A stretch of 64,000 bases of DNA, from contig NZ_CP062159.1 in the NCBI RefSeq assembly GCF_014844035.1, forward strand, positions 4,526,001 to 4,590,000, in the 5' to 3' direction. Origin of the DNA: Flavobacterium sp. MDT1-60. GTDB lineage: Bacteria > Bacteroidota > Bacteroidia > Flavobacteriales > Flavobacteriaceae. Below are positions 15,685 through 25,407 of the stretch, one piece after another. The position numbers and the translations under genes were made by a program. Every line of letters begins with the position of its first letter. Within the stretch, counting starts at the first letter, position 1. The notes beneath the pieces were generated by a model, which ran no database searches, had not been told where the DNA came from, and saw only the letters and a program-made list of their open reading frames with translations.

Positions 15685-17067
15685 TTATTGACAATTTTTA
15701 GGAGCTTTGGATAACCATCTATTATAAGTATCTAAAATAATCATTTTTTCCAATGTACTCTTTGTTTGCCATGCCTCGGTTCCTTGTAACCCAATCCAAG
15801 CCATAGCCTCATATTGTTCTTGTGTCAAACTATTATCACATCCTTTTAAAAATGATATTATCGTTGCTCTATATTGATTTGCCATTTGTTCATGCTGCAT
15901 ACCGTCTATACCATATGTTGCATAGTAACGATATAATTCTGGATAATCATTATTGGTTAAAGCTTGATATAATTTATCGCTATCAATTTCGCCTTTAGTT
16001 GATGCTATATATAAGAGTTTTTTGAACATTTCAGCATGAATCATTTCATGAATAAAAGTTCTTGCAATTTCTAAAGCAGGCTTATTATTTAAGGTGTTTT
16101 CATTGAAAGTTATTGTAATAAGGTAATTTATTGGCGGGTCAGTTTTAGCATTGACATCGACAGGTAAATTGCTGGTTGCTGCTAATTTTAAATCTGCTAT
16201 TGAAAAATCATTATCAAACTTTTTCAAATAACTCTGAAAGATTGAGGAACCTCCTAATTTAGCAAATAATCCAGACAAACAAGGGTTCTTAGAAAAAGAA
16301 GGGTCTTGGATTACTAGGTTTGGAATAGTTGTGGCTGAACCACTACTTGCCCCACCACCAGGCGAAGTATAGCCACCTGTATCACCCCCACCAATTACAG
16401 GACCACGTGGCCCGTAATATTCAACTGGATTCCCTTTACTTGGAGCATTTACAGGAACTTCTCTTAATACAGTTCCAGGAAGATTTGGTGCTGAATTATC
16501 ACCACCTGACTTACCACCACATCCACCATCACCAAAATCAGCATAAACACAAGGTGCTTCAATTGGAGCTTTATTTGTTGAATTTCTCTTAGTATAATCT
16601 ATAACTTCTACAACACCAGTTTCTATAACTTGATTGTTCTCAAATCTGGCTGCTCTAACAAAACCAGTCTTTAAATCCCAAACACTAATAAAACCAGTAA
16701 AGTTACCGCCATCAATAGAATGACTGCTTAACGGAACATATTTATTAGTAGCAATTTCGTAAACTAACGCCTTGTAATCTTCCTTGCCTGTCTTGTAAAT
16801 ATACAATCTTTGCTCCCAAAATTCCCTGTCATCTTTTTTAGATTCAATTATAGGTACAATTGTTGTTTCTGTGCCATCTTCTGAATTTGTGATTTTTGCT
16901 TCATCCCAGTTGTACTGTAAACTATCTAACAAAAAATAATTCTTACCTTCGGATTTATATTTGTTAAACCACTTTTGTGTTTCTTTTAATTTAGCATTTG
17001 AATTCCCGCCTTGTCTTTCTAAGTTTTCATCATTTGTACAATTAGTAGAAAGCAACATAATACACAA
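15685..17067 (-). CDS. Polymorphic effector-like lipoprotein 2 with HExxH zincin C-terminal domain; signal peptide frameshifted
   Basis: The anchor domain and linker (first about 240 residues) are almost identical to effector lipoprotein 1, and about 385 bases are identical. The C-terminal domain differs: FIHEMIHAEMF holds HExxH at about 340-344 of the open frame, with DGMQHEQMANQYR (His392) as likely third zinc ligand. This is a SprT-like/zincin peptidase layout. The expected ATG is at 17108 (MNLKIKF), but one base is missing in an A-run near 17087-17090, so that start runs into a stop. The open frame begins at a TTG within the signal peptide. Lipobox LLSTNC is intact. Either a pseudogene, a phase-variable gene or an assembly error. 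Confidence 0.65.
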   Translation of the reverse strand: MCIMLLSTNCTNDENLERQGGNSNAKLKETQKWFNKYKSEGKNYFLLDSLQYNWDEAKITNSEDGTETTIVPIIESKKDDREFWEQRLYIYKTGKEDYKALVYEIATNKYVPLSSHSIDGGNFTGFISVWDLKTGFVRAARFENNQVIETGVVEVIDYTKRNSTNKAPIEAPCVYADFGDGGCGGKSGGDNSAPNLPGTVLREVPVNAPSKGNPVEYYGPRGPVIGGGDTGGYTSPGGGASSGSATTIPNLVIQDPSFSKNPCLSGLFAKLGGSSIFQSYLKKFDNDFSIADLKLAATSNLPVDVNAKTDPPINYLITITFNENTLNNKPALEIARTFIHEMIHAEMFKKLLYIASTKGEIDSDKLYQALTNNDYPELYRYYATYGIDGMQHEQMANQYRATIISFLKGCDNSLTQEQYEAMAWIGLQGTEAWQTKSTLEKMIILDTYNRWLSKAPKNCQ

Positions 17068-17108
17068 GAAAAGTGCTATTCTCTTTAAAATTTAATTTTA
17101 AGGTTCAT

Positions 17109-17266
17109 AATTTTAAGGTTTTAAATTAATTAAAACCAAATTATCACTCTAAAAACCAAACACTTGACATTAAAAGTTTAAAAAACATCAAGATCAGACA
17201 TTTTATTTAACAATAATTTATTTACGATTTTAAACCAGTATAGAAATATCTTGACATAATTTAAAC
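17109..17266 (-). promoter_or_regulatory. Conserved leader, copy 3
   Basis: Matches the leaders at 12481 and 15032, including AATTTTAAGGTTTTAAATTA, CACTTGACATTAAAAG and TATCTTGACATAATTT. Confidence 0.55.
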
Positions 17267-17294
17267 AAAAAAACCTCCCATTTCTGAGAGGTTT
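17267..17294 (-). terminator. AACCTCTCAGAAATGGGAGG-type terminator, copy 4
   Basis: Directly 3' of icmF on the minus strand. This is probably the original location of the hairpin copied with the effector units. Confidence 0.8.
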
Positions 17295-17318
17295 CTTAAA
17301 TCTATAAAACAGTAAAAC

Positions 17319-20300
17319 TTACATATTCCTTCTATACTGCCCACCAACTTCAAACAACGCCGAAGTAATCTGACCTAAAGAACAAACCTTTGTAGCTTCC
17401 ATCAAATGGTCGAATAAGTTTTCGTTTTTAATCGCGGCTTCCTGTAGTTTATTTAAATGCTCATTAACTTTTGCTTCGTGAAATTGATGCAAATTCTCAA
17501 GCATGGTGATTTGATATTGTTTTTCTTCTTCGGTGGCGCGAATTACTTCTGCCGGAATTACCGTTGGAGAACCTTTTGAGCTTAGGAAAGTGTTTACACC
17601 GACAATTGGGAAATCGCCATTGTGTTTCAACGTTTCATAATACAAACTTTCTTCCTGAATTTTAGAACGTTGATACATGGTTTCCATTGCACCAAGAACT
17701 CCGCCTCTTTCTGTAATTCTGTCGAATTCTTGTAAAACCGCAGCTTCAACTAAATCTGTTAATTCTTCAATGATAAACGATCCCTGAATTGGGTTTTCAT
17801 TTTTCGCTAAACCTAATTCTTTATTGATAATCAACTGAATCGCCATTGCTCTACGAACTGATTCTTCTGTTGGAGTTGTAATTGCTTCATCGTAAGCATT
17901 CGTATGCAATGAATTACAGTTATCGTAAATCGCATACAAAGCCTGTAAAGTGGTTCTGATATCATTAAAATCAATTTCCTGAGCGTGTAAAGAACGACCA
18001 GAAGTCTGAATATGGTATTTCAACATTTGTGCTCTTTCGTTGGCTCCGTATTTGTTTTTCATGGCTTTCGCCCAAATTTTACGTGCCACACGACCAATCA
18101 CTGAATATTCAGGATCTACTCCGTTGGAGAAGAAGAATGATAAATTCGGTCCAAAATCGTTGATGCTCATACCACGGCTCAAATAATATTCCACGTAAGT
18201 GAAACCATTTGAAAGCGTGAAAGCCAACTGCGTAATTGGGTTCGCTCCTGCCTCTGCAATATGATATCCTGAAATCGAAACCGAATAAAAATTACGAACG
18301 TTTTTGGTAATAAAATATTCCTGAACGTCACCCATTAATCTTAGAGCAAATTCAGTAGAGAAAATACAGGTATTTTGCGCCTGATCTTCTTTCAAAATAT
18401 CGGCCTGAACCGTACCACGAACTTGTGATAATGTTTTAACTTTTATTTCATTATATACTTCCAAAGGCAAAACCTCATCTCCGGTAACACCCAAAAGCAT
18501 TAATCCTAAACCGTTGTTTCCTTCCGGTAAATCGCCTTGGTATCTTGGACGTTCTGTTCCTTTTTCCTTGTATATTTTGTTGATTTTAGCTTCAACTTCT
18601 TTTTCAAGATCGTTGGCTTTGATGTAATATTCACATTGCTGATCAATTGCCGCATTCATAAAGAAACCTAACAACATTGGCGCTGGACCGTTGATGGTCA
18701 TACTTACTGATGTTAAAGCATGTACTAAATCAAAACCTGAATACAGTTTCTTGGCATCATCTAAACAACAGATCGAAACTCCGGCATTTCCAATTTTTCC
18801 GTAAATATCCGGACGAATATCCGGATCGTTTCCGTATAAAGTCACACTATCAAAAGCGGTCGAAAGTCGTTTTGCCGGCAATCCTGCACTCACATAATGA
18901 AAACGTTTATTGGTTCTCTCAGGTCCGCCTTCTCCTGCAAACATTCTTGAAGGGTCTTCGCCTTCACGTTTAAACGGGTATAATCCTGAAGCAAACGGAA
19001 ATTCACCAGGAACATTTTCCTGTAAATTCCAACGTAAAATATCGCCCCAGGCCTCATATTTAGGTAAAGCAATTTTCGGGATTTGTATATGTGATAAACT
19101 CTCTGTATGTGTTGCGATTTTTATTTCTTTATCGCGGACCTTAAAGGTGTAAACCGGATTTTTATATTTGTTTACTTTCTCGTCCCAATTCAGGATAATT
19201 TCCCAATTGTACGGATCTAAATCCATTTTTACTTTATCAAATTGATTTAGTAAAAGGTTTAAAAAGATTCTGTTTTCGTCATGTGCTTCGGTTGCGCTAG
19301 GTAAAACAGTTGCATCATCGATTCCGGCTTTATTGATTTCTGGAATTTTACCAGAAACTGATTCTATCGTTTTGAAGATTCCGTATAATTTCTGTGCTAC
19401 TTTTTGCTGTGAAAGCGCACTTTCATCATAACTTCGGTTGCTTTCTGCAATTTCAGACAAATAACGTGTTCTGTGTGGAGGAATTACGAAAATTTTCTCG
19501 CTCATTTCACGGGTAATTTCAAAAGTAGAATGTAATTCTGACTCTGTTTTTTCGACAATTTTATCCATGATCGCTTTGTAAAGCGTATTCATTCCCGGAT
19601 CGTTAAACTGCGAAGCAATTGTACCGAAAACCGGCATATCATCCGGATTCTTATCCCATAAATTATGATTGCGCTGATATTGTTTTTTAACGTCACGAAT
19701 GGCATCTAAAGCACCTCTTTTATCAAATTTATTTAAAGCTACCAAATCAGCAAAATCAAGCATGTCGATTTTTTCTAATTGAGTTGCCGCTCCAAATTCA
19801 GGAGTCATTACATATAAGGATACATCAGAATGATCCATAATCTCTGTATCTGATTGTCCGATTCCCGAAGTTTCTAAAATAATTAAATCGTATTTTGCTG
19901 CTTTTAGAACCTGAATCGCTTCGGCAACATATTTAGACAACGCCAGATTAGATTGACGAGTCGCTAATGAACGCATATAAACACGAGGGTTATTAATAGC
20001 ATTCATTCGGATTCTGTCTCCTAACAAAGCTCCTCCTGTTTTTCTTTTCGAAGGATCGACAGAAATCAATCCGATTGTCTTTTCAGGGAAATCAATTAAA
20101 AAACGACGAACCAATTCATCTACCAAAGATGATTTTCCTGCTCCGCCCGTTCCTGTAATTCCCAAAACCGGAATTTTAGAATCGGTATTATTTTCGTGAA
20201 TTTTATCAAAAACAGGTTTTGCAATTTCAGGGAAATTCTCTGCCGCTGAAATCAAACGTGCAATTGCTGTTGGAATTTTATTTTCGATGTGATCGATTTC

Positions 20301-20759
20301 TCCATTTAGTTTATCTCCAATTGGATAATCTGACTGTTGCACCAAATCATTTATCATTCCCTGTAGTCCTAAAGAACGACCATCATCAGGAGAATAAATT
20401 CTGGTAATACCATATTCATGTAATTCTGAAATCTCGCTTGGCAAAATTACGCCGCCGCCGCCGCCAAAAATCTTTATATGTCCCGCTCCTTTTTCATGAA
20501 GCAAATCATACATATATTTAAAGTATTCATTATGCCCGCCCTGGTAAGAAGTCATTGCAATAGCATTGGCATCTTCCTGAATAGCGGTATTAACCACTTC
20601 TTCAACGCTTCGATCGTGACCTAAATGAATTACTTCCACTCCGGTGGACTGAATAATACGACGCATAATATTGATCGCGGCATCGTGTCCGTCAAAAAGA
20701 GACGCTGCGGTGACAATTCTTACTTTATTTTTAGGAATATATGGTATTTGTTGTTCCAT
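17319..20759 (-). CDS. icmF: Fused B12-dependent acyl-CoA mutase with G-protein chaperone (IcmF type)
   Basis: 1146 residues. Domain order is that of IcmF: an N-terminal cobalamin-binding domain (DGHDAA with Asp23 and His25; GGGGGV near 99-104), a MeaI-type GTPase (P-loop [12 protein letters not shown] at 200-211; NKFDKRG later) and a C-terminal mutase barrel (about 540-1146; [20 protein letters not shown]). Known family members interconvert isobutyryl-CoA and n-butyryl-CoA or isovaleryl-CoA and pivalyl-CoA, and the GTPase helps cofactor loading and repair. The Phe in PFKR and the Gln in [10 protein letters not shown] fit isobutyryl-CoA-type rather than methylmalonyl-CoA-type specificity. Cytoplasmic, single-gene unit. 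Confidence 0.93.
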   Translation of the reverse strand: MEQQIPYIPKNKVRIVTAASLFDGHDAAINIMRRIIQSTGVEVIHLGHDRSVEEVVNTAIQEDANAIAMTSYQGGHNEYFKYMYDLLHEKGAGHIKIFGGGGGVILPSEISELHEYGITRIYSPDDGRSLGLQGMINDLVQQSDYPIGDKLNGEIDHIENKIPTAIARLISAAENFPEIAKPVFDKIHENNTDSKIPVLGITGTGGAGKSSLVDELVRRFLIDFPEKTIGLISVDPSKRKTGGALLGDRIRMNAINNPRVYMRSLATRQSNLALSKYVAEAIQVLKAAKYDLIILETSGIGQSDTEIMDHSDVSLYVMTPEFGAATQLEKIDMLDFADLVALNKFDKRGALDAIRDVKKQYQRNHNLWDKNPDDMPVFGTIASQFNDPGMNTLYKAIMDKIVEKTESELHSTFEITREMSEKIFVIPPHRTRYLSEIAESNRSYDESALSQQKVAQKLYGIFKTIESVSGKIPEINKAGIDDATVLPSATEAHDENRIFLNLLLNQFDKVKMDLDPYNWEIILNWDEKVNKYKNPVYTFKVRDKEIKIATHTESLSHIQIPKIALPKYEAWGDILRWNLQENVPGEFPFASGLYPFKREGEDPSRMFAGEGGPERTNKRFHYVSAGLPAKRLSTAFDSVTLYGNDPDIRPDIYGKIGNAGVSICCLDDAKKLYSGFDLVHALTSVSMTINGPAPMLLGFFMNAAIDQQCEYYIKANDLEKEVEAKINKIYKEKGTERPRYQGDLPEGNNGLGLMLLGVTGDEVLPLEVYNEIKVKTLSQVRGTVQADILKEDQAQNTCIFSTEFALRLMGDVQEYFITKNVRNFYSVSISGYHIAEAGANPITQLAFTLSNGFTYVEYYLSRGMSINDFGPNLSFFFSNGVDPEYSVIGRVARKIWAKAMKNKYGANERAQMLKYHIQTSGRSLHAQEIDFNDIRTTLQALYAIYDNCNSLHTNAYDEAITTPTEESVRRAMAIQLIINKELGLAKNENPIQGSFIIEELTDLVEAAVLQEFDRITERGGVLGAMETMYQRSKIQEESLYYETLKHNGDFPIVGVNTFLSSKGSPTVIPAEVIRATEEEKQYQITMLENLHQFHEAKVNEHLNKLQEAAIKNENLFDHLMEATKVCSLGQITSALFEVGGQYRRNM

Positions 20760-20971
20760 TTTATGAATATGATAATTTTAAGGGAGCAATTTACAAAATA
20801 TTTTAATATTTGATTACTCTCATAGCTTTATGTTAACAAAAAAATGAATAGTTTTTTCTTCCAGAGGGTAACAATTTGGTACACTATCTTATATAATTTA
20901 TATAAACCTACAAAACATGGCAATTTCGCAACTTTAAAATAAAATATAACAACATGTTTACCAGCACACTA

Positions 20972-20986
20972 AAGTAATTTAGCATC
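20972..20986 (+). promoter_or_regulatory. AAGTAATTTAGCATC promoter-like motif
   Basis: The same 15 bases occur at the -7 region of all three secreted-protein cassettes. Here they lie 67 bp upstream of the L,D-transpeptidase start. The rest of the 20760-21052 gap shows nothing further. Confidence 0.45.
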
Positions 20987-21052
20987 GTAGAAAGCCCCCA
21001 AATTTTTACCAAAAAACTTACTTATTAAAGTAATAACGTAAAAATTAAAAAA

Positions 21053-22651
21053 ATGAAAACAATATTTCCAATCGCCGTAATTCTAGTTACGAGTTTCTTT
21101 ATTTCATCTTTTAATAACCTTGATATAAGTGATTTAAACAAAAAAGAAACTTTAACTCCTAATTACACTTCTACTAAAAATGATGATGTAGTAGATAGTG
21201 AACATTTAAGTGATTTTTTCAAAAGATATACTGAATTGAAAAAATATCAAAACGACGTAATCTCCTTGTATAAAAACAGATCATATGGAACTATTTGGTT
21301 TGAAAATGGAAAAATGACTCAATATGGACAATTATTGTATACAAAATTGAATAACGCTAGTTATGAAGGTGTAGGAATTCCGTATAAAAATGAGATTGAT
21401 CAAATTTTCGATAAAACAGCAACAGAAAAACCTTCAAAAACAGACTCTGATATGCTTTTAAGTGCAGCTTACATAATATACGCTAATCATGCATTTGAAG
21501 GAGTTGATATTGAAACAGTTAAAAAATCAGAATGGTTATTACCTAAGAAAAAAATATCACGTGATACTTTAGCCGCTTCTGCAAAAACAAAACCAGAAGC
21601 GCAGAAAACCAGAGTAGTACAATTTGATCAATACTACAAACTTCAGGATGTTTTAAAAAAATATAAAAAAATAGAGCAAGACAACACCTGGACACCTATA
21701 AAAGTAGAAACTCCTTATAAAGATATCAGACCTGATGCAAAATCAGTTACTGTGGCCCAGATCAGAAACCGATTATTTGTAATGGGAGATTTACAAAATG
21801 ACTCTAAAAGTGATTTTTATGATCAGGAATTAATGGATGGCGTAATGAAATATAAATTACGTAACGGTTTAAAACCAAATTACATTATCTCTGAAGCTAA
21901 CATTAAAGATATGAACGAGTCAATACAGGAAAAAATAAAAAAAATCACCATTAACATGGAGCGTTGCAAAGAGATTTATCCAACATTATTAACGGATACA
22001 GAATATATAATGATTAATGTTCCTTCTTATGAGTTAGTTTATGTAAAAAACGGTAAAATCGAATTGGAATCAAAAGTTTTTGTTGGTTCTCCGTTAACTA
22101 AAACTACTATTTTTAACGGAAACATTGAAAAAGTGGTTTTTAGTCCTTACTGGACAGTTCCGCAAAGTATAGTTGACAACGAATTGAAATCTAAAATTGC
22201 GTCAGATCCTAATTATTTGGCAGAACATAATATGGAAATGGTAAATGGTCAGGTAAGACAAAAACCAGGTCCTGATAACTCATTAGGTTTAGTAAAATTT
22301 ATTTTCCCAAATCCAGATGATATCTATATGCACGATACGCCTGCCAAAACATTATTTGATTTTGAACAAAGAACTTTTAGCCACGGTTGTATTAATGTAA
22401 GCAAAGCCAAAGAACTTGCCATTGCAATGTTGAAAGATTATCCGGAATGGACTGCTGATCGAATCGACAAAGCTATGGATGGCCAGGCAGAAACAACTTT
22501 TAAACTGCCAACTAAAGTGCCGATCTATATTACTTATTTTACAACATGGGTAAAAGAATCTGGCGAAGTAAGCTTCTTTCAGGATGTCTATGATAAAGAT
22601 GCAGATTTAAATAAAATCCTTTTCCCTCAGGAAACTCTTGTAAGCAATTAA
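21053..22651 (+). CDS. Periplasmic L,D-transpeptidase (YcbB-like, YkuD catalytic domain)
   Basis: 532 residues with an N-terminal signal or anchor (MKTIFPIAVILVTSFFISSF). Residues 50-290 form the scaffold and peptidoglycan-binding part. The YkuD domain covers about 315-490, with His427 in YMHDTPAK and the catalytic SHGCINVS (His444, Cys446). Enzymes of this type make 3-3 cross-links in peptidoglycan or attach proteins to it. The upstream promoter-like motif is shared with the secreted-protein array. Confidence 0.92.
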   Translation: MKTIFPIAVILVTSFFISSFNNLDISDLNKKETLTPNYTSTKNDDVVDSEHLSDFFKRYTELKKYQNDVISLYKNRSYGTIWFENGKMTQYGQLLYTKLNNASYEGVGIPYKNEIDQIFDKTATEKPSKTDSDMLLSAAYIIYANHAFEGVDIETVKKSEWLLPKKKISRDTLAASAKTKPEAQKTRVVQFDQYYKLQDVLKKYKKIEQDNTWTPIKVETPYKDIRPDAKSVTVAQIRNRLFVMGDLQNDSKSDFYDQELMDGVMKYKLRNGLKPNYIISEANIKDMNESIQEKIKKITINMERCKEIYPTLLTDTEYIMINVPSYELVYVKNGKIELESKVFVGSPLTKTTIFNGNIEKVVFSPYWTVPQSIVDNELKSKIASDPNYLAEHNMEMVNGQVRQKPGPDNSLGLVKFIFPNPDDIYMHDTPAKTLFDFEQRTFSHGCINVSKAKELAIAMLKDYPEWTADRIDKAMDGQAETTFKLPTKVPIYITYFTTWVKESGEVSFFQDVYDKDADLNKILFPQETLVSN

Positions 22652-22759
22652 TAAAATACCTTTTTTAGAATTAGGGTAATCTTAGAATTTGATTTAGAAT
22701 TTGGAAGAAAAACAATATCTTTCAAACGTTAAACTCAAATCTAAAATTACCCTTTTATT

Positions 22760-23179
22760 ATGGAAGATAATTACACAGAAGTTAGAAAAAACTGGTGGGA
22801 CAGAAACTGGAAATGGTTTGTACCAACGGGATGCTTAGGTCTTTTAGTTCTTTTTGGATTGTTTATAGCAGGAATATTTTTCGGAGTCACTTCGATGATG
22901 AAAGATTCTGATGCCTACAAAGGAGCAATGACTATAGCACAACACGATAAATTAGTAAATGACCGACTTGGAACTCCTATTGAGTCTGACGGGATGGTGA
23001 GTGGAAATATCAGCATCAATAATGATACAGGAAACTGTGATTTACAAATTCCGATAAAAGGATCTAAAGGCAAAGGAACCGTGTTTGTGGTTGCCGAGAA
23101 AAAAGGAAAATGGGAATACAGTGAACTGTCGGTTTACATTAATGCTACGGAGGAACAAATTGATTTGTTGGCTAAGTAA
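22760..23179 (+). CDS. Membrane protein with Coa1-like domain
   Basis: 139 residues. One membrane helix (about 20-45, WFVPTGCLGLLVLFGLFIAG) follows a short cytoplasmic segment. The C-terminal part (NDRLGTPIESDGMVSGNISI, IPIKGSKGKGTVFVVAEKKG) matches the cytochrome oxidase complex assembly protein 1 (Coa1) fold. In bacteria the role is not defined. It lies 108 bp after the transpeptidase and may be co-transcribed. Confidence 0.8.
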   Translation: MEDNYTEVRKNWWDRNWKWFVPTGCLGLLVLFGLFIAGIFFGVTSMMKDSDAYKGAMTIAQHDKLVNDRLGTPIESDGMVSGNISINNDTGNCDLQIPIKGSKGKGTVFVVAEKKGKWEYSELSVYINATEEQIDLLAK

Positions 23180-23427
23180 GTTTGCATCTAGATTTTTTTC
23201 ACGCAGATTTGCGCGGATTCTAGCAGATTAAACGCCGATTTTTTATTTTCCTTCTTCTTTGCTCTTTTTTCTATATTCTAAAATCTATATTCTATATTCT
23301 AAAAATCTAAAAACCTCACAACCTTTTAAAAAAGTTATTTCTGAAACAAATTGTTACTGCTCCCCAAATAAAATTGTGGCTTTGTTTTTGAATAAGTAGT
23401 ATTTTTGAAACTCATAAAACCCAAATC
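23180..23427. repeat. Intergenic repeats before the DUF4197 gene
   Basis: CACGCAGATTTGCGCGGATT (dispersed type) and a run of TCTATATTCTAAAA units at 23268-23310. The latter resemble units at 38570, 40190 and 40320. Confidence 0.5.
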
Positions 23428-24147
23428 ATGAAAAAGATTTTATTATTAGCCCTTACATTCTCGCTTACATCTTGCGCTGAGATGCAACAAACATTAAATC
23501 AGTTCCCACAAATTTCATCTCAAATTCCGGGAGTTGGCGGTGTAGATATTGCTGGCGGATTGAAGGAAGCCCTAAATAAAGGAATTACCCAACAAGTAAG
23601 TAAACTAACTGCTGTTGATGGTTTTTATAGAAATGAAGCCGTAAAGATTTTATTGCCTTCCGAATTGCAAAAGGTAGATGCTACATTGAGAAAAATAGGA
23701 TTAAGCTCTCTTGCTGATGAAGGAATCAAAGTATTGAACCGCGCCGCAGAAGATGCTGTAAAAGAAGCGACTCCGATTTTTGTTTCGGCAGTAAAGAACA
23801 TGTCTTTTACTGATGCTAAAAATATTTTGCTAGGAAACGACAGCGCTGCAACAAGTTATTTACAAGGAAGTACGACTACGGCTTTGTATGGAAAATTTAA
23901 TCCCGTGATTAAAAATTCTTTTGCAAAAGTGGGTGCCGATGCTGTCTGGACAAAAATCATAACCAAATACAACACTATTCCGTTAGTAAAAAAAGTTAAT
24001 CCAGATTTAACTGATTACACAACGAATCAGGCTTTGGCTGGTGTTTTTAAAATGATTGCCGTTGAAGAAAAAGAAATCCGTAATAATATCAGTGCAAGAA
24101 CAACTCCTTTATTGAAAAGTGTTTTTGCCATGCAGGACGGAAAATAG
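23428..24147 (+). CDS. DUF4197-domain lipoprotein
   Basis: 239 residues with lipobox SLTSC (Cys16). The body matches DUF4197: GGLKEALNKGITQQVSKLTA, FYRNEAVKILLPSELQKVDA, then ATSYLQGSTTTALYGKFNPV. It is a helical envelope protein of unknown function, widespread in Bacteroidota and Proteobacteria. It lies 91 bp before purU on the same strand. Confidence 0.92.
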   Translation: MKKILLLALTFSLTSCAEMQQTLNQFPQISSQIPGVGGVDIAGGLKEALNKGITQQVSKLTAVDGFYRNEAVKILLPSELQKVDATLRKIGLSSLADEGIKVLNRAAEDAVKEATPIFVSAVKNMSFTDAKNILLGNDSAATSYLQGSTTTALYGKFNPVIKNSFAKVGADAVWTKIITKYNTIPLVKKVNPDLTDYTTNQALAGVFKMIAVEEKEIRNNISARTTPLLKSVFAMQDGK

Positions 24148-24238
24148 ATTTGATGTTTTACTGTTTAATCGAAATTATCGGTCAGGCTTTTAAACGATTA
24201 AACAACAAAACAATTAACCGATTAACCAACAAAACGAA

Positions 24239-25093
24239 ATGCAAAAAATCACTATTCTGATTCACTGTAAAGACCAAAAAGGAATTATAGCTGCAGTGAC
24301 CACTTTTATAGCCAAAGTAGAAGGAAATATCACCTATATCGATCAGCACGTTGATGTGGAGCAAAATGTATTTTTTATGCGATTGGAATGCGAATTAACC
24401 AATAGCCACATCACTATTGATGAACTAAAAGCTGATTTTGACCAAACTATTGCAGCCGACTTTAATATGTCGTGGGATTTGTACAATCAGGAACAAAAAC
24501 CAAAAATGGCCTTGTTTGTATCGAAATACGATCATTGTTTGTTTGATATTTTGGGGCGTTACAGCGCAGGTGAACTGAATGTTGAAATTCCGGTAATTAT
24601 TAGCAATCACAACGATTTACGATCTATTGCAGAACGCTTTGATATTCCGTATCACTGCGTACCTTTTACTAAAGACAATAAAGAAGAAGGTGAAGCCAAA
24701 CAAATTGAATTACTGAAAAAATATCAAATCAATTTTATTGTTCTGGCGCGCTATATGCAGATTATTACGCCTAAATTGATTTCCCTTTACGAGAATAAAA
24801 TTATTAATATTCACCATTCGTTTTTACCGGCTTTTCCGGGGGCAAAACCTTATCATTCGGCTTTTAAGCGCGGAGTTAAAATTATTGGTGCTACCAGTCA
24901 TTATGTTACAGCAGAATTAGACGAAGGACCAATTATTGAGCAGGATATTGCAAGGGTTTCACACATTCATTCTGTTGATGATTTCATCATGAAGGGACGT
25001 GATCTGGAGCGTATTGTTTTGGCTCGCGCTATCAAATTGCATGCTGAACGTAAGACGATGGTATATAGTAACAAAACAGTTGTTTTTTCTTAG
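24239..25093 (+). CDS. purU: Formyltetrahydrofolate deformylase
   Basis: 284 residues. N-terminal ACT domain (residues 1-80, ITILIHCKDQKGIIAAVTTF) and C-terminal formyltransferase domain with the catalytic Asn-His-Asp set in IINIHHSFLPAFPGAKPYH and ELDEGPIIEQD. It hydrolyses 10-formyl-THF to formate and THF and balances one-carbon pools. Length and motifs are full. The ORF is followed by repeats and a 38-bp palindrome. Confidence 0.95.
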   Translation: MQKITILIHCKDQKGIIAAVTTFIAKVEGNITYIDQHVDVEQNVFFMRLECELTNSHITIDELKADFDQTIAADFNMSWDLYNQEQKPKMALFVSKYDHCLFDILGRYSAGELNVEIPVIISNHNDLRSIAERFDIPYHCVPFTKDNKEEGEAKQIELLKKYQINFIVLARYMQIITPKLISLYENKIINIHHSFLPAFPGAKPYHSAFKRGVKIIGATSHYVTAELDEGPIIEQDIARVSHIHSVDDFIMKGRDLERIVLARAIKLHAERKTMVYSNKTVVFS

Positions 25094-25109
25094 ACGTTAT
25101 TAACCGCGA

Positions 25110-25282
25110 AAGTTTTTTACCGCAAAGTGCGCGAAGGTTATTCTTTTTGTTTTTACCTAAACTTTAAAAAGTTCGCAAAGGCTGTTGTCTATTATAATTT
25201 GACGGTGGATTTTAATGATTGAACTGTTTTCACTGGTTTTCACTCAGGACCTAAAAAATTAAACTGGACTTCAGTCCGGTTT
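25110..25282. repeat. Dispersed repeats after purU
   Basis: TTTACCGCAAAGTGCGCGAAGG with a partial inverted arm (AAAGTTCGCAAAGG), and the AAACTGGACTTCAGTCCGGT hairpin at 25261-25282. A related hairpin lies at 59716-59733. Confidence 0.5.
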
Positions 25283-25330
25283 ACACAAAATATTTAACGA
25301 TTTATAAATTAAGTTGTTTTTATATCACAG

Positions 25331-25368
25331 AACAAACCCGACAGGTTTTAAAACCTGTCGGGTTTGTT
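25331..25368. repeat. Perfect 38-bp palindrome (AACAAACCCGACAGG type)
   Basis: Left arm AACAAACCCGACAGGTTTT is followed exactly by its reverse complement. It lies between convergent purU and catalase and could terminate both. Confidence 0.8.
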
Positions 25369-25407
25369 ATTTTATTCTGAGTAAAAAAGCTTAGAACCTC
25401 AGAATCT

